This document shows, piece by piece, positions 29,729 through 38,395 of a stretch of DNA of 51,362 nucleotides; position 1 is the first letter of the stretch, and each line of letters opens with the position of its first letter. The notes beneath the pieces were generated by a model, which ran no database searches, was not told the DNA's origin, and saw nothing but the letters and a program-made list of their open reading frames with translations. Origin of the DNA: an uncultured Eubacteriales bacterium (lineage in GTDB: Bacteria > Bacillota > Clostridia > Oscillospirales > CAG-272); assembly GCA_934476315.1 (NCBI GenBank), contig CAKSNQ010000008.1, positions 1 through 51,362 of the forward strand, read 5' to 3'. Made by a program: the position numbers and the translations under genes.

Positions 29729-32700
29729 ATGGAAAAGATTTCAAGCACAGGCGGGGCTGTGCACGCCGGCGCGGGTTTGCATACGGACGCGGCGCTCCGC
29801 GCGGACAGGACATTGCGTGCAGACACGACCTTGCGTACGGATGGGACGTGGCGCGCGGGCATTGACATCGGCTCGACGACGGTCAAGCTGGTCGTCACGG
29901 ACGCGTCGGGCACCGTCCGCTATGCCGAATACCGCCGCCACCTGGCGCGCACGCGGGACACGCTGATCGAACTGCTCACCGAGGCGCGCGCGTGCTGTGA
30001 GGGGCAGTCTGCCTACATCCGTCTGACCGGCTCGGGCGCCATCGGCATCGCACAGGCGCTCGGGCTTCCTTTCGTGCAGGAGGTCGTCGCCGTGGCGTCG
30101 GCACTCCGGGCGCGCTATCCGCAGACCGACGTGGCGGTGGAGCTGGGCGGCGAGGACGCCAAAATTATCTACTTCCGCGGGGGGCTGGAGGAGCGCATGA
30201 ACGGAATCTGTGCCGGCGGCACAGGTTCTTTTATTGACCAGATGGCGGCACTGCTCCGCACCGACGCGGCGGGGCTGAACGAGGCGGCGCGGGGCGCGAC
30301 CGAGCTTTACCCCATCGCCTCGCGGTGCGGCGTTTTCGCCAAATCGGACATCCAGCCTCTCATCAACGACGGCGTGGCGCGGGAAAACATCGCCGCGTCG
30401 GTTTTTCAGGCGGTCGTGAACCAGACCGTCTCCGGACTTGCCTGCGGAAAACCCATCCGCGGGCATGTGGCGTTTCTGGGGGGACCGCTCCACTTTTTGC
30501 CGGAGCTGAGAGCGGCGTTCGTCCGCACGCTCGCGCTGACGCCGGATGAGATCATCGACCCGCCCGACTCCCACCTGTTTGCCGCGCTGGGCGCCGCACA
30601 GTCGCCGGTCGGGGAGGGCGAGGAGCCCTGCACGCTCGACGCGCTGATCGGGCGGTTGTCGGCGACGAGGACGGCGACCTACGAGAGCAAACGCCTCCCG
30701 CCGCTCTTTTCGGACCGGGCGGACTACGACCGCTTTCTTGCCCGGCACGCAGAGGCTAAGGTCGCCCGCGCCGACATTTCGACCTATCGCGGCAACTGCT
30801 ACCTCGGCATTGACGCCGGCTCCACCACGACCAAGGCGGTGCTCATCGGCGAGGGCGGGGAGCTGTTGTTCTCCTTTTACCACGGCAACAGCGGCGACCC
30901 CGTGCGCTGTGCCATGGACGCCATGGCAGAGCTTGCGGGGGTGCTCCCGCCCACGGCGCGCATCGTACGCGCCTGCTCGACGGGCTACGGCGAACAGCTT
31001 CTCAAATCCGCCTTTGTGCTGGAGGAGAGCGAGGTGGAGACGGTTGCCCACGCGACGGCGGCGCGCTTTTTCGACCCCGAGACCGACTGCGTGCTCGACA
31101 TCGGCGGGCAGGACATGAAGTGCATCCGGCTCCGGGACGGCGTCATCCACTCCATCCTGCTCAACGAGGCATGCTCCTCGGGGTGCGGGTCGTTCATTGA
31201 GAATTTCGCCGCCTCGCTGGGGCTGAGCGCCGCGCAGTTCGCAGAGGAAGCCTGCCGCGCGACCGCCCCGGTCGATCTGGGCACGCGCTGCACCGTTTTC
31301 ATGAACTCCAACGTCAAGCAGGCGCAAAAGGAGGGCGCGTCACTGTCGGATATTTCGGCGGGGCTTGCCTGCTCGGTCATCAAAAACGCGCTCTACAAGG
31401 TTATCAAGCTCTCGGACGCGAGCGACCTCGGACGGCACATCGTCGTGCAGGGCGGAACTTTTTACAATCCCGCCGTCCTGCGCGCCATGGAGCAGATCGC
31501 GGGCGTGGAAGTCACCTGCCCCGACATCTGCGGACTGATGGGCGCATTCGGCGCCGCTCTCCTCGCGCGCGAGCGCTACGAGGGGCAGGAGCCGACCATG
31601 CTGTCCTTTCCCGACATCGCGGCGCTGGAATATCACAGCACCACCGCGCGTTGCGGCGGGTGCGAGAACAACTGTCTCCTGACCGTCAACCGCTTTTCGG
31701 GCGGGCGGCGCTACATCACGGGCAACCGCTGTGAGAAAAAGCTCGGCGGGGGCGACGCCGCGCGGCGACACGGTGAAAACCTTTACGAATACAAGCTCCG
31801 CCGCCTGTTCGACTACCCCATGCCGGAGGCGTCCGACGCCCCGCGCGGCACCATCGGCATCCCGCGCGTGCTCAATATTTACGAAAACTACCCGTTCTGG
31901 GCGACGTTTTTCCGCACGCTCGGCTTCCGCGTCGTGCTCTCGCCCACCTCAAGCGCCGCCATCTACCGCGCGGGCATGGACTCCATCCCCTCCGAATCCG
32001 AATGTTACCCCGCCAAGCTGGTGCACGGACACGTCCGCCGGCTGATCGGGCAGGGAATCGATACCATCTTCCACCCCTGCATCTTCCACGAGCGCCGCGA
32101 GACGCCCTACGCGCAGAACTGCTACAACTGCCCCATGGTCATCTCCTACCCCGAAAACATCAAGAACAACATGGAGGAGGTCATGCGCGGCGAGGTGCGC
32201 TACCTGCACCCGTTCCTGACGCTGACCGAGGAAAAGGAGACCGCGCGGCGGCTGTCCGACTTCTGCCGCGAGACCTGGAACATCCCCGCCGCCGAGGTGC
32301 GGCGCGCCGTGAGCGCGGCGTGGGCGGAGCAGGAGCGCGCCAAGGAGGACATCCGCGCCGAGGGAGCGCGGGTGCTTCGCCTCATGGAGGAGCGGGGCGA
32401 GCGCGGCATCGTGCTGGCGGGGCGTCCCTATCACATCGACCCGGGCATCCACCACGGCATCCCCGACATGATCGCGTCGTTCGGTCTGCACGTGCTCTCC
32501 GAGGACAGCCTGCCGCTCATGCCGGGCGACGAGCGCCGTCTCCGGGTGCTCGACCAGTGGACGTACCATTCGCGGCTGTACAACGCGGCGGAATTTGTCC
32601 GCAGTCGCGCGGATCTGGAAATGATCCAGCTCAATTCGTTCGGGTGCGGACTGGACGCAGTGACGACCGACCAGGTGCACGAAATCCTCTCCGCCGCGGG

Positions 32701-34099
32701 CAAGGCGTACACCGTGCTCAAGATCGACGAGGTGAGCAACCTCGGCGCGGCGCGCATCCGCGTGCGCAGTCTGCTCGCCGCCATGCGGGGACATTCCGCA
32801 CCGCGTCCGACGCCGCCGCACGAGCTCTACTCGCGCCGGGAATACACCAAGGAAATGCACGAGAGCGGCTACACCCTGCTCGCGCCGCAGATGAGCCCGT
32901 TCCATTTCGACCTGCTGGAGCCGGTGTTCCGACGCTTCGGCTTCCGGCTGGAGATTCTCAACAACGCCACGCGCCACGCCGTGGACATCGGGCTGAAATA
33001 CGTCAACAACGACGCCTGCTACCCCTCGATCATCATGGTCGGGCAGATGATGGAGGCGGTGCTCTCCGGGCGGTACGACACCGACCGGCTGGCACTGCTC
33101 ATGACGCAGACGGGCGGCGGCTGCCGCGCCAGCAACTACGTCGGCTTCATCCGGCGGGCGCTGGAGCGGGCGGGGCTGTCCCACATCCCCGTCGTCTCGC
33201 TCAACGCCGTGGGGCTGGAGCCGAACAGCGGCTTTTCCATCAAGCCCTACATGCTGCGGGATGGCATGAAGGCGCTGGTGTGGGGCGACCTGCTCATGCG
33301 GTGCCTGTACCGCGTCCGTCCCTATGAAGCGGAGCCGGGCGCGGCGAACGCGCTGTACGAAACCTGGCGCGACCGTTGCATCGCCCGGCTCTCAGGGAAC
33401 GCGCCCCGCATGAGCGACCGCGCCGTCTGTCGCGGCATCGTGAACGACTTCGACGCCCTGCCGCTCCGGGACATCCCGCGCAAGCCGCGCGTCGGCATCG
33501 TCGGGGAAATCCTGGTCAAATACATGCCGCTCGCCAACAACCACCTGGTCGATCTCCTTGAGCGGGAGGGAGCCGAGGTCGTCGTGCCCGATTTTCTGGA
33601 CTTCATTACCTCGTGCGTCTGGGACATGGACTTTGCCTCCCGCGCGCTGGGCGCGCCCGCGTATGAAGCGCTCGTGGCGCGTCTGGGCGTCGGGTTTCTC
33701 AACCGCCTGCGCCGCCCCGCCGCCCGGGCTCTCGCGGCAAGCAAGCGCTTCACCCCGCCCGTGGACATCCGCGAGACCGCCCACGGCGCCGAAGACTTCC
33801 TCTCGCCCGGTAACCAGTGCGGCGAGGGATGGCTCCTTTGCGGCGAGATGGTCGAGCTGATCCGGAGCGGCGCGCCCAACATCGTCTGCATCCAGCCGTT
33901 CGGGTGCCTGCCCAACCACGTCGTGGGCAAGGGCGTCATCAAGGCGTTGCGCGAGGTCTACCCGCAAGCGAACATCGCCGCTGTGGACTATGACCCCGGC
34001 GCCAGCGAGGTCAATCAGCTCAACCGCATCAAGCTCATGCTCGCCACGGCGCGGGAGCGCGCGGCGGAGGAGACAGGGAACAGCACCCGCCCGATGTAA
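29729..34099 (+). CDS. Giant BadF/HgdC-type activase with DUF2229 (acyl-CoA dehydratase activase-related)
   Basis: A 1,456-residue protein. After a repeat-rich N-terminal tail, two actin-fold BadF/BcrAD-type ATPase domains follow: AGIDIGSTTVKLVV ... GGEDAKII ... ICAGGTGSF (about 43-300), and LGIDAGSTTTKAVLIGEG ... STGYGEQLL ... GGQDMKCI ... ACSSGCGSF (about 355-640). A cysteine cluster (RCGGCENNC) and a DUF2229 region (about 710-930, RVLNIYENYPFW, CYNCPMV) are next, then a dehydratase-subunit-like C-terminus. Small relatives activate 2-hydroxyacyl-CoA dehydratases with ATP and a 4Fe-4S cluster; the long form has no proven role. ATG at 29729 follows GGGAAAGGA. It follows plsY by 22 bases. Confidence 0.9.
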   Translation: MEKISSTGGAVHAGAGLHTDAALRADRTLRADTTLRTDGTWRAGIDIGSTTVKLVVTDASGTVRYAEYRRHLARTRDTLIELLTEARACCEGQSAYIRLTGSGAIGIAQALGLPFVQEVVAVASALRARYPQTDVAVELGGEDAKIIYFRGGLEERMNGICAGGTGSFIDQMAALLRTDAAGLNEAARGATELYPIASRCGVFAKSDIQPLINDGVARENIAASVFQAVVNQTVSGLACGKPIRGHVAFLGGPLHFLPELRAAFVRTLALTPDEIIDPPDSHLFAALGAAQSPVGEGEEPCTLDALIGRLSATRTATYESKRLPPLFSDRADYDRFLARHAEAKVARADISTYRGNCYLGIDAGSTTTKAVLIGEGGELLFSFYHGNSGDPVRCAMDAMAELAGVLPPTARIVRACSTGYGEQLLKSAFVLEESEVETVAHATAARFFDPETDCVLDIGGQDMKCIRLRDGVIHSILLNEACSSGCGSFIENFAASLGLSAAQFAEEACRATAPVDLGTRCTVFMNSNVKQAQKEGASLSDISAGLACSVIKNALYKVIKLSDASDLGRHIVVQGGTFYNPAVLRAMEQIAGVEVTCPDICGLMGAFGAALLARERYEGQEPTMLSFPDIAALEYHSTTARCGGCENNCLLTVNRFSGGRRYITGNRCEKKLGGGDAARRHGENLYEYKLRRLFDYPMPEASDAPRGTIGIPRVLNIYENYPFWATFFRTLGFRVVLSPTSSAAIYRAGMDSIPSESECYPAKLVHGHVRRLIGQGIDTIFHPCIFHERRETPYAQNCYNCPMVISYPENIKNNMEEVMRGEVRYLHPFLTLTEEKETARRLSDFCRETWNIPAAEVRRAVSAAWAEQERAKEDIRAEGARVLRLMEERGERGIVLAGRPYHIDPGIHHGIPDMIASFGLHVLSEDSLPLMPGDERRLRVLDQWTYHSRLYNAAEFVRSRADLEMIQLNSFGCGLDAVTTDQVHEILSAAGKAYTVLKIDEVSNLGAARIRVRSLLAAMRGHSAPRPTPPHELYSRREYTKEMHESGYTLLAPQMSPFHFDLLEPVFRRFGFRLEILNNATRHAVDIGLKYVNNDACYPSIIMVGQMMEAVLSGRYDTDRLALLMTQTGGGCRASNYVGFIRRALERAGLSHIPVVSLNAVGLEPNSGFSIKPYMLRDGMKALVWGDLLMRCLYRVRPYEAEPGAANALYETWRDRCIARLSGNAPRMSDRAVCRGIVNDFDALPLRDIPRKPRVGIVGEILVKYMPLANNHLVDLLEREGAEVVVPDFLDFITSCVWDMDFASRALGAPAYEALVARLGVGFLNRLRRPAARALAASKRFTPPVDIRETAHGAEDFLSPGNQCGEGWLLCGEMVELIRSGAPNIVCIQPFGCLPNHVVGKGVIKALREVYPQANIAAVDYDPGASEVNQLNRIKLMLATARERAAEETGNSTRPM
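29783..29854 (+). repeat. Four 18-bp in-frame tandem repeats at the activase N-terminus
   Basis: Codons 19-42 encode four six-residue units: TDAALR, ADRTLR, ADTTLR and TDGTWR. Relatives normally begin just before the GIDIGSTT motif, so this tail is extra. Slippage may vary the copy number. Confidence 0.7.
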
Positions 34100-34116
34100 C
34101 AATATATCCGAAATCA

Positions 34117-34149
34117 GTTTCGTTTCGGTTCAGAAATCCCGCCTATACT
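34117..34149 (+). promoter_or_regulatory. ABC exporter promoter with 11-bp direct repeats
   Basis: GTTTCGTTTCG (34117-34127) and GTTCAGAAATC (34128-34138) precede five bases and TATACT (34144-34149). The first repeat is identical to that of the two-component promoter; the second is weaker. The spacing is exact. Confidence 0.7.
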
Positions 34150-34161
34150 ATACAAGTATCG

Positions 34162-34192
34162 GGGGGCGGGGACTCCCCGCCCCCTTTGTTTT
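34162..34192 (+). terminator. Strong GC hairpin with U-tract in the ABC operon leader
   Basis: GGGGGCGGGG pairs with CCCCGCCCCC around ACT, followed by TTTGTTTT. It lies only about 12 bases after the -10 hexamer, so it would be the first thing transcribed from this promoter. It may stop read-through from the activase gene, attenuate the ABC operon, or shield the mRNA 5' end. Confidence 0.7.
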
Positions 34193-34234
34193 GCAAGACT
34201 ACACAGAGAGAGAAAGAAAGGAAAGATCGGAACG

Positions 34235-35164
34235 ATGAGTGTCATCGAGGTCAGTCACCTCACCAAGGACTACGGAAGCGGCAGAGGCGTCTTCGACGTG
34301 TCGTTTCACGTGGACGAAGGCGAGGTTTTCGGGTTTCTCGGTCCCAACGGCGCCGGCAAATCCACCACCATCCGCCATCTGATGGGATTTTCCCGCCCGG
34401 ACAGCGGGCAGACGCGCATTTTCGGAAAAGAAACATTTTCAAGGTACAATGAAATTCTCGGCAGGGTCGGTTACATCCCCGGCGAGATCGCCCTGCCCGC
34501 GGGACTGTCGGGCTGGGAATTCCTGCACATGATGCAGAACATGCAGGGGCACCGCAACGACGAAAAGCTCGGCGAGCTGATCCGCCTGTTTGAGCTGGAC
34601 CCGTCCGGGGAGACCAAGCGCATGAGCCTTGGCGTCAAGCGCAAGCTCGCCGTCGTCGCCGCCTTCATGAGCGACCCTGACGTGCTCATTCTCGACGAGC
34701 CGACCAGCGGGCTGGACCCCGTGATGCAGAACGTTTTCATCGATTACATCAAAAGCGAAAAGGCACGCGGCAAGACCATCCTGCTCTCCAGCCACATTTT
34801 CTCGGAGGTAGACGCCACCTGCGACCGCATCGCCATCGTCAAGGACGGGCGGGTCGTGTCGGATTTTGTCGCCGATGACCTCCGCCACGCCACGCGCAAG
34901 ACCTACGAGGTGACGTTCGCCGACGAGACCTCCTGCGGGGACGCTGCCGCCGCCTGCCGCGCGACATCCGCCCTGGAGCTGGTCGCCGTTGACCTGCCCG
35001 CGCGGAGCGTGACTGTCGCGGTCAATGACGCGGACGTCAACACGCTCATCGACTGGGTCGCCCGTTTCCCCGTCGTCGGCTTCGTCCACAAAAAGGAAAC
35101 GCTGGAGGATTACTTCATGAGCTACTATAAAGAGGACCGCGATTTCGGAGGTGCATTGAAATGA
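34235..35164 (+). CDS. ABC transporter ATP-binding protein, first of two
   Basis: A 309-residue ABC ATPase: Walker A GPNGAGKST, signature MSLGVKRK, Walker B LILDEPTSG, and an H-loop in LLSSHIF. It has about 90 residues beyond the ATPase core, as in exporters of the bacitracin/antibiotic type. It acts on the inner membrane face with the permease encoded two genes downstream. The ATG follows AAAGGAAAGATCGG. It overlaps the second ATPase gene by four bases. Its promoter shares the two-component box. Confidence 0.95.
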   Translation: MSVIEVSHLTKDYGSGRGVFDVSFHVDEGEVFGFLGPNGAGKSTTIRHLMGFSRPDSGQTRIFGKETFSRYNEILGRVGYIPGEIALPAGLSGWEFLHMMQNMQGHRNDEKLGELIRLFELDPSGETKRMSLGVKRKLAVVAAFMSDPDVLILDEPTSGLDPVMQNVFIDYIKSEKARGKTILLSSHIFSEVDATCDRIAIVKDGRVVSDFVADDLRHATRKTYEVTFADETSCGDAAAACRATSALELVAVDLPARSVTVAVNDADVNTLIDWVARFPVVGFVHKKETLEDYFMSYYKEDRDFGGALK

Positions 35165-36102
35165 AGGAACCGATCATTGAAATCCGGAACCTGACCAAGG
35201 ACTACGGTCACGGGCGCGGCATCTTTGACATCGACCTGTCCATCCGCGAGGGGGAGATGGTCGGCTTCGCCGGCACCAACGGAAGCGGTAAAACCACGAC
35301 CATCCGCCACATCATGGGCTTTTTGCAGCCCGACGCGGGCAGTGTCCGCGTGTACGGCAAGGAGGCGTGGACCCATTCGGGCGAATACCTCCGCCACATC
35401 GGTTATGTCCCCGGCGAGATCGCCTTTCCCGACCTTGCCACCGGAACGGAATTCCTGCGCAGTCAGGCGGAATTTCTGCACGTGCGGGACATGAGCCGCG
35501 CCAACGACCTGGTAGAGCGGCTTCAGCTCGACCCCCGCGCGCCGCTCAAACGCATGAGCAAGGGCATGAAACAGAAAACCGCCATCGTCGCCGCGCTCAT
35601 GGCAGACCCCGACATTCTCCTGCTCGACGAGCCGACCACGGGACTTGACCCCCTCATGCGGGACGCGTTTCTCTCGATCATCCGGGAGGAGCACGCCCGC
35701 GGCAAAACCGTCTTTATGAGCAGTCACATGTTTGAGGAGCTGGAGAGCACCTGCGACCGCGTGACGCTCATCAGCAACGGGCACATTCTCAGCGTGGCGG
35801 ACATGGAAGGCATCCGTAACCCCGCCGTGCGTAAGTACAAGATCGAATTTGAAACGGCACAGGACTACGAGGCGTTCCGCGCGCTCGGCTTTGACATCGT
35901 GCGCGACCAGCCGCAGTACCGCCAGTATACCGTCAGCCTCGGCGCCGATCGGCTGGACGCCCTCTTCCGAGCACTGAAACCCCTGCGCGTCCGCTTCCTC
36001 TCCGAGGTCAAATACAACCTCGCCCGGTATTTCAGCGAGGAACTGAAGATCCAAAAGGGCGCCGACTCCCCCGCCGGTCAAACAAATCAAGTGAAAGGAT
36101 GA
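35161..36102 (+). CDS. ABC transporter ATP-binding protein, second of two
   Basis: A 313-residue ABC ATPase: Walker A GTNGSGKTTT, signature MSKGMKQK, Walker B ILLLDEPTTG, then SSHMFEE. It is paralogous to the ATPase before it (both start IEV/IEI-R/S-LTKDYG), so the two probably pair as a heterodimer. Two ATPases with one large permease is an unusual but known exporter make-up in Clostridia. The ATG overlaps the previous stop. The permease gene begins seven bases later. Confidence 0.95.
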   Translation: MKEPIIEIRNLTKDYGHGRGIFDIDLSIREGEMVGFAGTNGSGKTTTIRHIMGFLQPDAGSVRVYGKEAWTHSGEYLRHIGYVPGEIAFPDLATGTEFLRSQAEFLHVRDMSRANDLVERLQLDPRAPLKRMSKGMKQKTAIVAALMADPDILLLDEPTTGLDPLMRDAFLSIIREEHARGKTVFMSSHMFEELESTCDRVTLISNGHILSVADMEGIRNPAVRKYKIEFETAQDYEAFRALGFDIVRDQPQYRQYTVSLGADRLDALFRALKPLRVRFLSEVKYNLARYFSEELKIQKGADSPAGQTNQVKG

Positions 36103-36109
36103 TTTTTCA

Positions 36110-37663
36110 ATGTTCAGTCGTTCTCTGTTCAAGCAGTCCTGCCGCGCCAACGGTTGGATGTGGCTGATTATTACCGTCGCGGTCTGCTTCATGCTCTCCT
36201 GCGTCATGCTGATCTCCGGAAACGGCGACATCAGCACCACCAAAAACGCCATTCAGAACACCATCATCCAGGGCGAGATCACCTCGCAGGTGCAGAAAAG
36301 CGCCCTGAATTATTACGAGACCTCCGAGCAGGCGCTCGAGCACTTTGACACCGTGTTCGCGCAGGAGTACGCGAAAGCCTACACCGCGGCGCTCACGGGC
36401 GGCGTGCCGGCAGAGCAGGCGGGACAGGTCGCATTCGCGTCCGCCTACGCCGCCGCCGTCACCGAACTGAAGGACGTCTACACCCCCGCCGTGCTGAGCG
36501 CGCGCGGACTGGACGCGGACTCCGACGGCGCCAAGGAGGTCATGGGCGCCATCTTCTACGTCCTCAACCCCATGCAGGCGGACGGAACCTACATGTACGA
36601 CAGCTTCTACGCGGCGCACGGGGAGACGCCGGCGCATTACACCGAATTGCTGGTCGCGCTGGAAGCGGAAAACCACGCGACGGAGCGTCAGAAGTACGTC
36701 ATGAATCAAAGCTCCGCGTTCCTCGCGGGCAACCTGACCGGCGAGGCGGGCATTGAAAAGATTCTCCAGAACCTGAGCAGCTACGGCGTCACCGCCGAGA
36801 AATATGAGGAATTCGGCTTCTCGGACTACGGTACGGTGCGCGACATTGCCCGCGCCGCGGTCGTGGACTACCGCGCCAATCTCGAATACCGTCTCGACAA
36901 CCTCAAGGACGGGGAGAGCGCCGAGTCCGTCCGCGCCGAGCTGGTCGGACAGGTCTCCGGCAGTCTGCTCTCCAGCCTGCCCTCCGAGGTCTCCGACGCG
37001 CTGGAGGAGATCGGACAGATGGATATGTACGGCGTGCTCGTCGGCTCCATCTTCTTCAAGATGGCGGGACTGCTCCTGCCCATCATCTATATGATTATGA
37101 CCGCCAACGCGCTGATCGCGGGGCAGGTGGACAGCGGCTCGATGGCGTACGTCCTCTCCTCGTCGGTCCGCCGCCGTACCGTGACGTTCACGCAGGCGAC
37201 CTACCTGATCTCCTCCCTGCTTGCCATGTTCGCCCTGACCGCGGCAACGGGACTGGTCTGCCTGTCGCGCGTGGACGTGGACACCAAGCTGGACGCCTCC
37301 AAGCTACTGCTTCTGAGTGCAGGCGCGTTCCTGGTCATGTTCGCCATGAGCGGCTTCTGCTTCCTGACCTCCTGCTATTTCGACCGCTCGCGCAAATCCA
37401 TGGCGCTGGGCGGAGGACTCTCGATGTTCTTCCTCGTGGCAACCATGCTCGGACTGTTCGGCTCACCTATCCTGCCCTCCATCATCCGCATGGACGCGCT
37501 CAATTTCTTCAACTACGTCTCGATCATCACGCTCTTTGACCCCATCGCCATCCTGGACGGCTCGACCGACTATCTGTGGAAATTCGCCATTCTCTTCGGC
37601 GCGGGACTGGTCTGCTATATCGCGGGCAGTATCCGCTTCTGCAAGAAGGACCTGCCGCTCTGA
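36110..37663 (+). CDS. ABC-2-type permease with large extracytoplasmic domain
   Basis: A 517-residue membrane protein. One helix (about residues 14-34) leads to a domain of about 270 residues outside the membrane, rich in Ala, Glu and Tyr. Five more helices follow from about residue 318 to 510 (KMAGLLLPIIYMIMT, LISSLLAMFALTAA and so on). VDSGSMAYVLSSSVRRRTV after the second helix is typical of ABC-2 export permeases of the LinJ/YfiN type. The big outer domain may capture or sense a peptide or lipid. It ends before a strong terminator. Cargo unknown. Confidence 0.9.
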   Translation: MFSRSLFKQSCRANGWMWLIITVAVCFMLSCVMLISGNGDISTTKNAIQNTIIQGEITSQVQKSALNYYETSEQALEHFDTVFAQEYAKAYTAALTGGVPAEQAGQVAFASAYAAAVTELKDVYTPAVLSARGLDADSDGAKEVMGAIFYVLNPMQADGTYMYDSFYAAHGETPAHYTELLVALEAENHATERQKYVMNQSSAFLAGNLTGEAGIEKILQNLSSYGVTAEKYEEFGFSDYGTVRDIARAAVVDYRANLEYRLDNLKDGESAESVRAELVGQVSGSLLSSLPSEVSDALEEIGQMDMYGVLVGSIFFKMAGLLLPIIYMIMTANALIAGQVDSGSMAYVLSSSVRRRTVTFTQATYLISSLLAMFALTAATGLVCLSRVDVDTKLDASKLLLLSAGAFLVMFAMSGFCFLTSCYFDRSRKSMALGGGLSMFFLVATMLGLFGSPILPSIIRMDALNFFNYVSIITLFDPIAILDGSTDYLWKFAILFGAGLVCYIAGSIRFCKKDLPL

Positions 37664-37683
37664 CAAAAAACAAAGAACAAAGA

Positions 37684-37718
37684 ACGAGGCTGTCGCGCTC
37701 CGCGCGACAGCCTCGTTT
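37684..37718 (+). terminator. Intrinsic terminator of the ABC exporter operon
   Basis: ACGAGGCTGTCGCGC pairs perfectly with GCGCGACAGCCTCGT around TCC, then TTT. It begins 21 bases after the permease stop. Confidence 0.85.
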
Positions 37719-37900
37719 CCGTTGCAGGCAAGGGCGACTGACCGTGCCCGCGCCCAACTCTCTAAACCGCGGCAAGCCCGGGAGGGGCGTGGGAGAACCC
37801 GCCCCGCGCCCAGCCTCCTAAATCTCAGCGAACCCCGGGAGGGGAGCGGGAGAACCGCCCCGCGCCCAACTTCCTGAACCGCGGGAACCGCGGCAAGCCC

Positions 37901-37993
37901 GGGAGGGGTGTGGGGAGGGGTCATCGGCGCGGGAGCGCCGCCCTCCCCAATGCGCAAAGAGCCGCGTCGTTGCGGCGCGACGCGCATCCAGCC
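37901..37993 (+). repeat. Module X, copy C
   Basis: Starts GGGAGGGGTGTGGGGAGGGG, with the stem GGGGAGGG-gtcat-CGGCGC/GCGCCG-CCCTCCCC and loop GGGA. Ends GCGCATCCAGCC. Confidence 0.85.
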
Positions 37994-38351
37994 ACGGAGT
38001 AGGGGGTGTGTGGGGGAGCAACCGGCGGCGTTTGAGCCGGTTCTCCCCCCACATCCTGCATCAAAGACTTCAAACCCAAAGTACATACCAGCCACAAGCA
38101 CAAAAACACCCGCTACCCCAAACAATTCAGCGCTTTTAGCCGCTTTTTCTTTGAAGCCAGAGGCGCAAAGAAAAAGCTAACAAAAAGAAACGCCGCAAGG
38201 TTTCGCCGCCTGCGGGCGGCGACGCGGGGCTTCGCCCCAGACCCCACCGCCTTTTGAAAAAGGCGGGCGAAAACTTAAAAAGAGGGACAGCTGTCCCCTT
38301 TAGAAACCTAAAGTCGAACAGCTATTCCCTTTATAAGAGTTGCCCAAGGGT

Positions 38352-38382
38352 GTGGGAAACTTTTTCCCAAAAAGTTTCCCAC
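38352..38382. terminator. Closing hairpin of repeat C
   Basis: GTGGGAAACTTTTT-CCC-AAAAAGTTTCCCAC, 14 bp per arm, 13 bases from the stop codon of the minus-strand alpha-galactosidase gene. Confidence 0.75.
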
Positions 38383-38395
38383 GTCATCCCCATCG

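Larger units (their letters stand above)
37746..38392 (+). repeat. Composite intergenic repeat C, about 0.65 kb, no gene
   Basis: Between convergent genes. It opens with three tandem units of about 55 bp (37746, 37800 and 37857), each running CGCGCCCA...CTAA to CCCGGGAGGGG. Module X copy C follows, then the CCGGTTCTCCCCCCACATCC segment, the GCACAAAAACACCC segment, and the GCCGCCTGCGGGCGGC and GGGGCTTCGCCCC hairpins. The closing GTGGGAAACTTTTT hairpin is at 38352-38382. Module Y and the CCGCGGTAG hairpin are missing. No credible CDS. Confidence 0.85.

Noticed and set aside
37746..37920. Three tandem units of about 55 bp as a possible CRISPR array
   Set aside because: Units are imperfect, have no unique spacers of constant length and no cas genes nearby; they are part of the intergenic repeat family.
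37903..38180. Short frames in the repeats giving similar peptides at 21.1, 38.0, 40.9 and 51.0 kb
   Set aside because: The peptide similarity follows from the DNA repeats; frames open in both strands, no consistent start or ribosome binding site.
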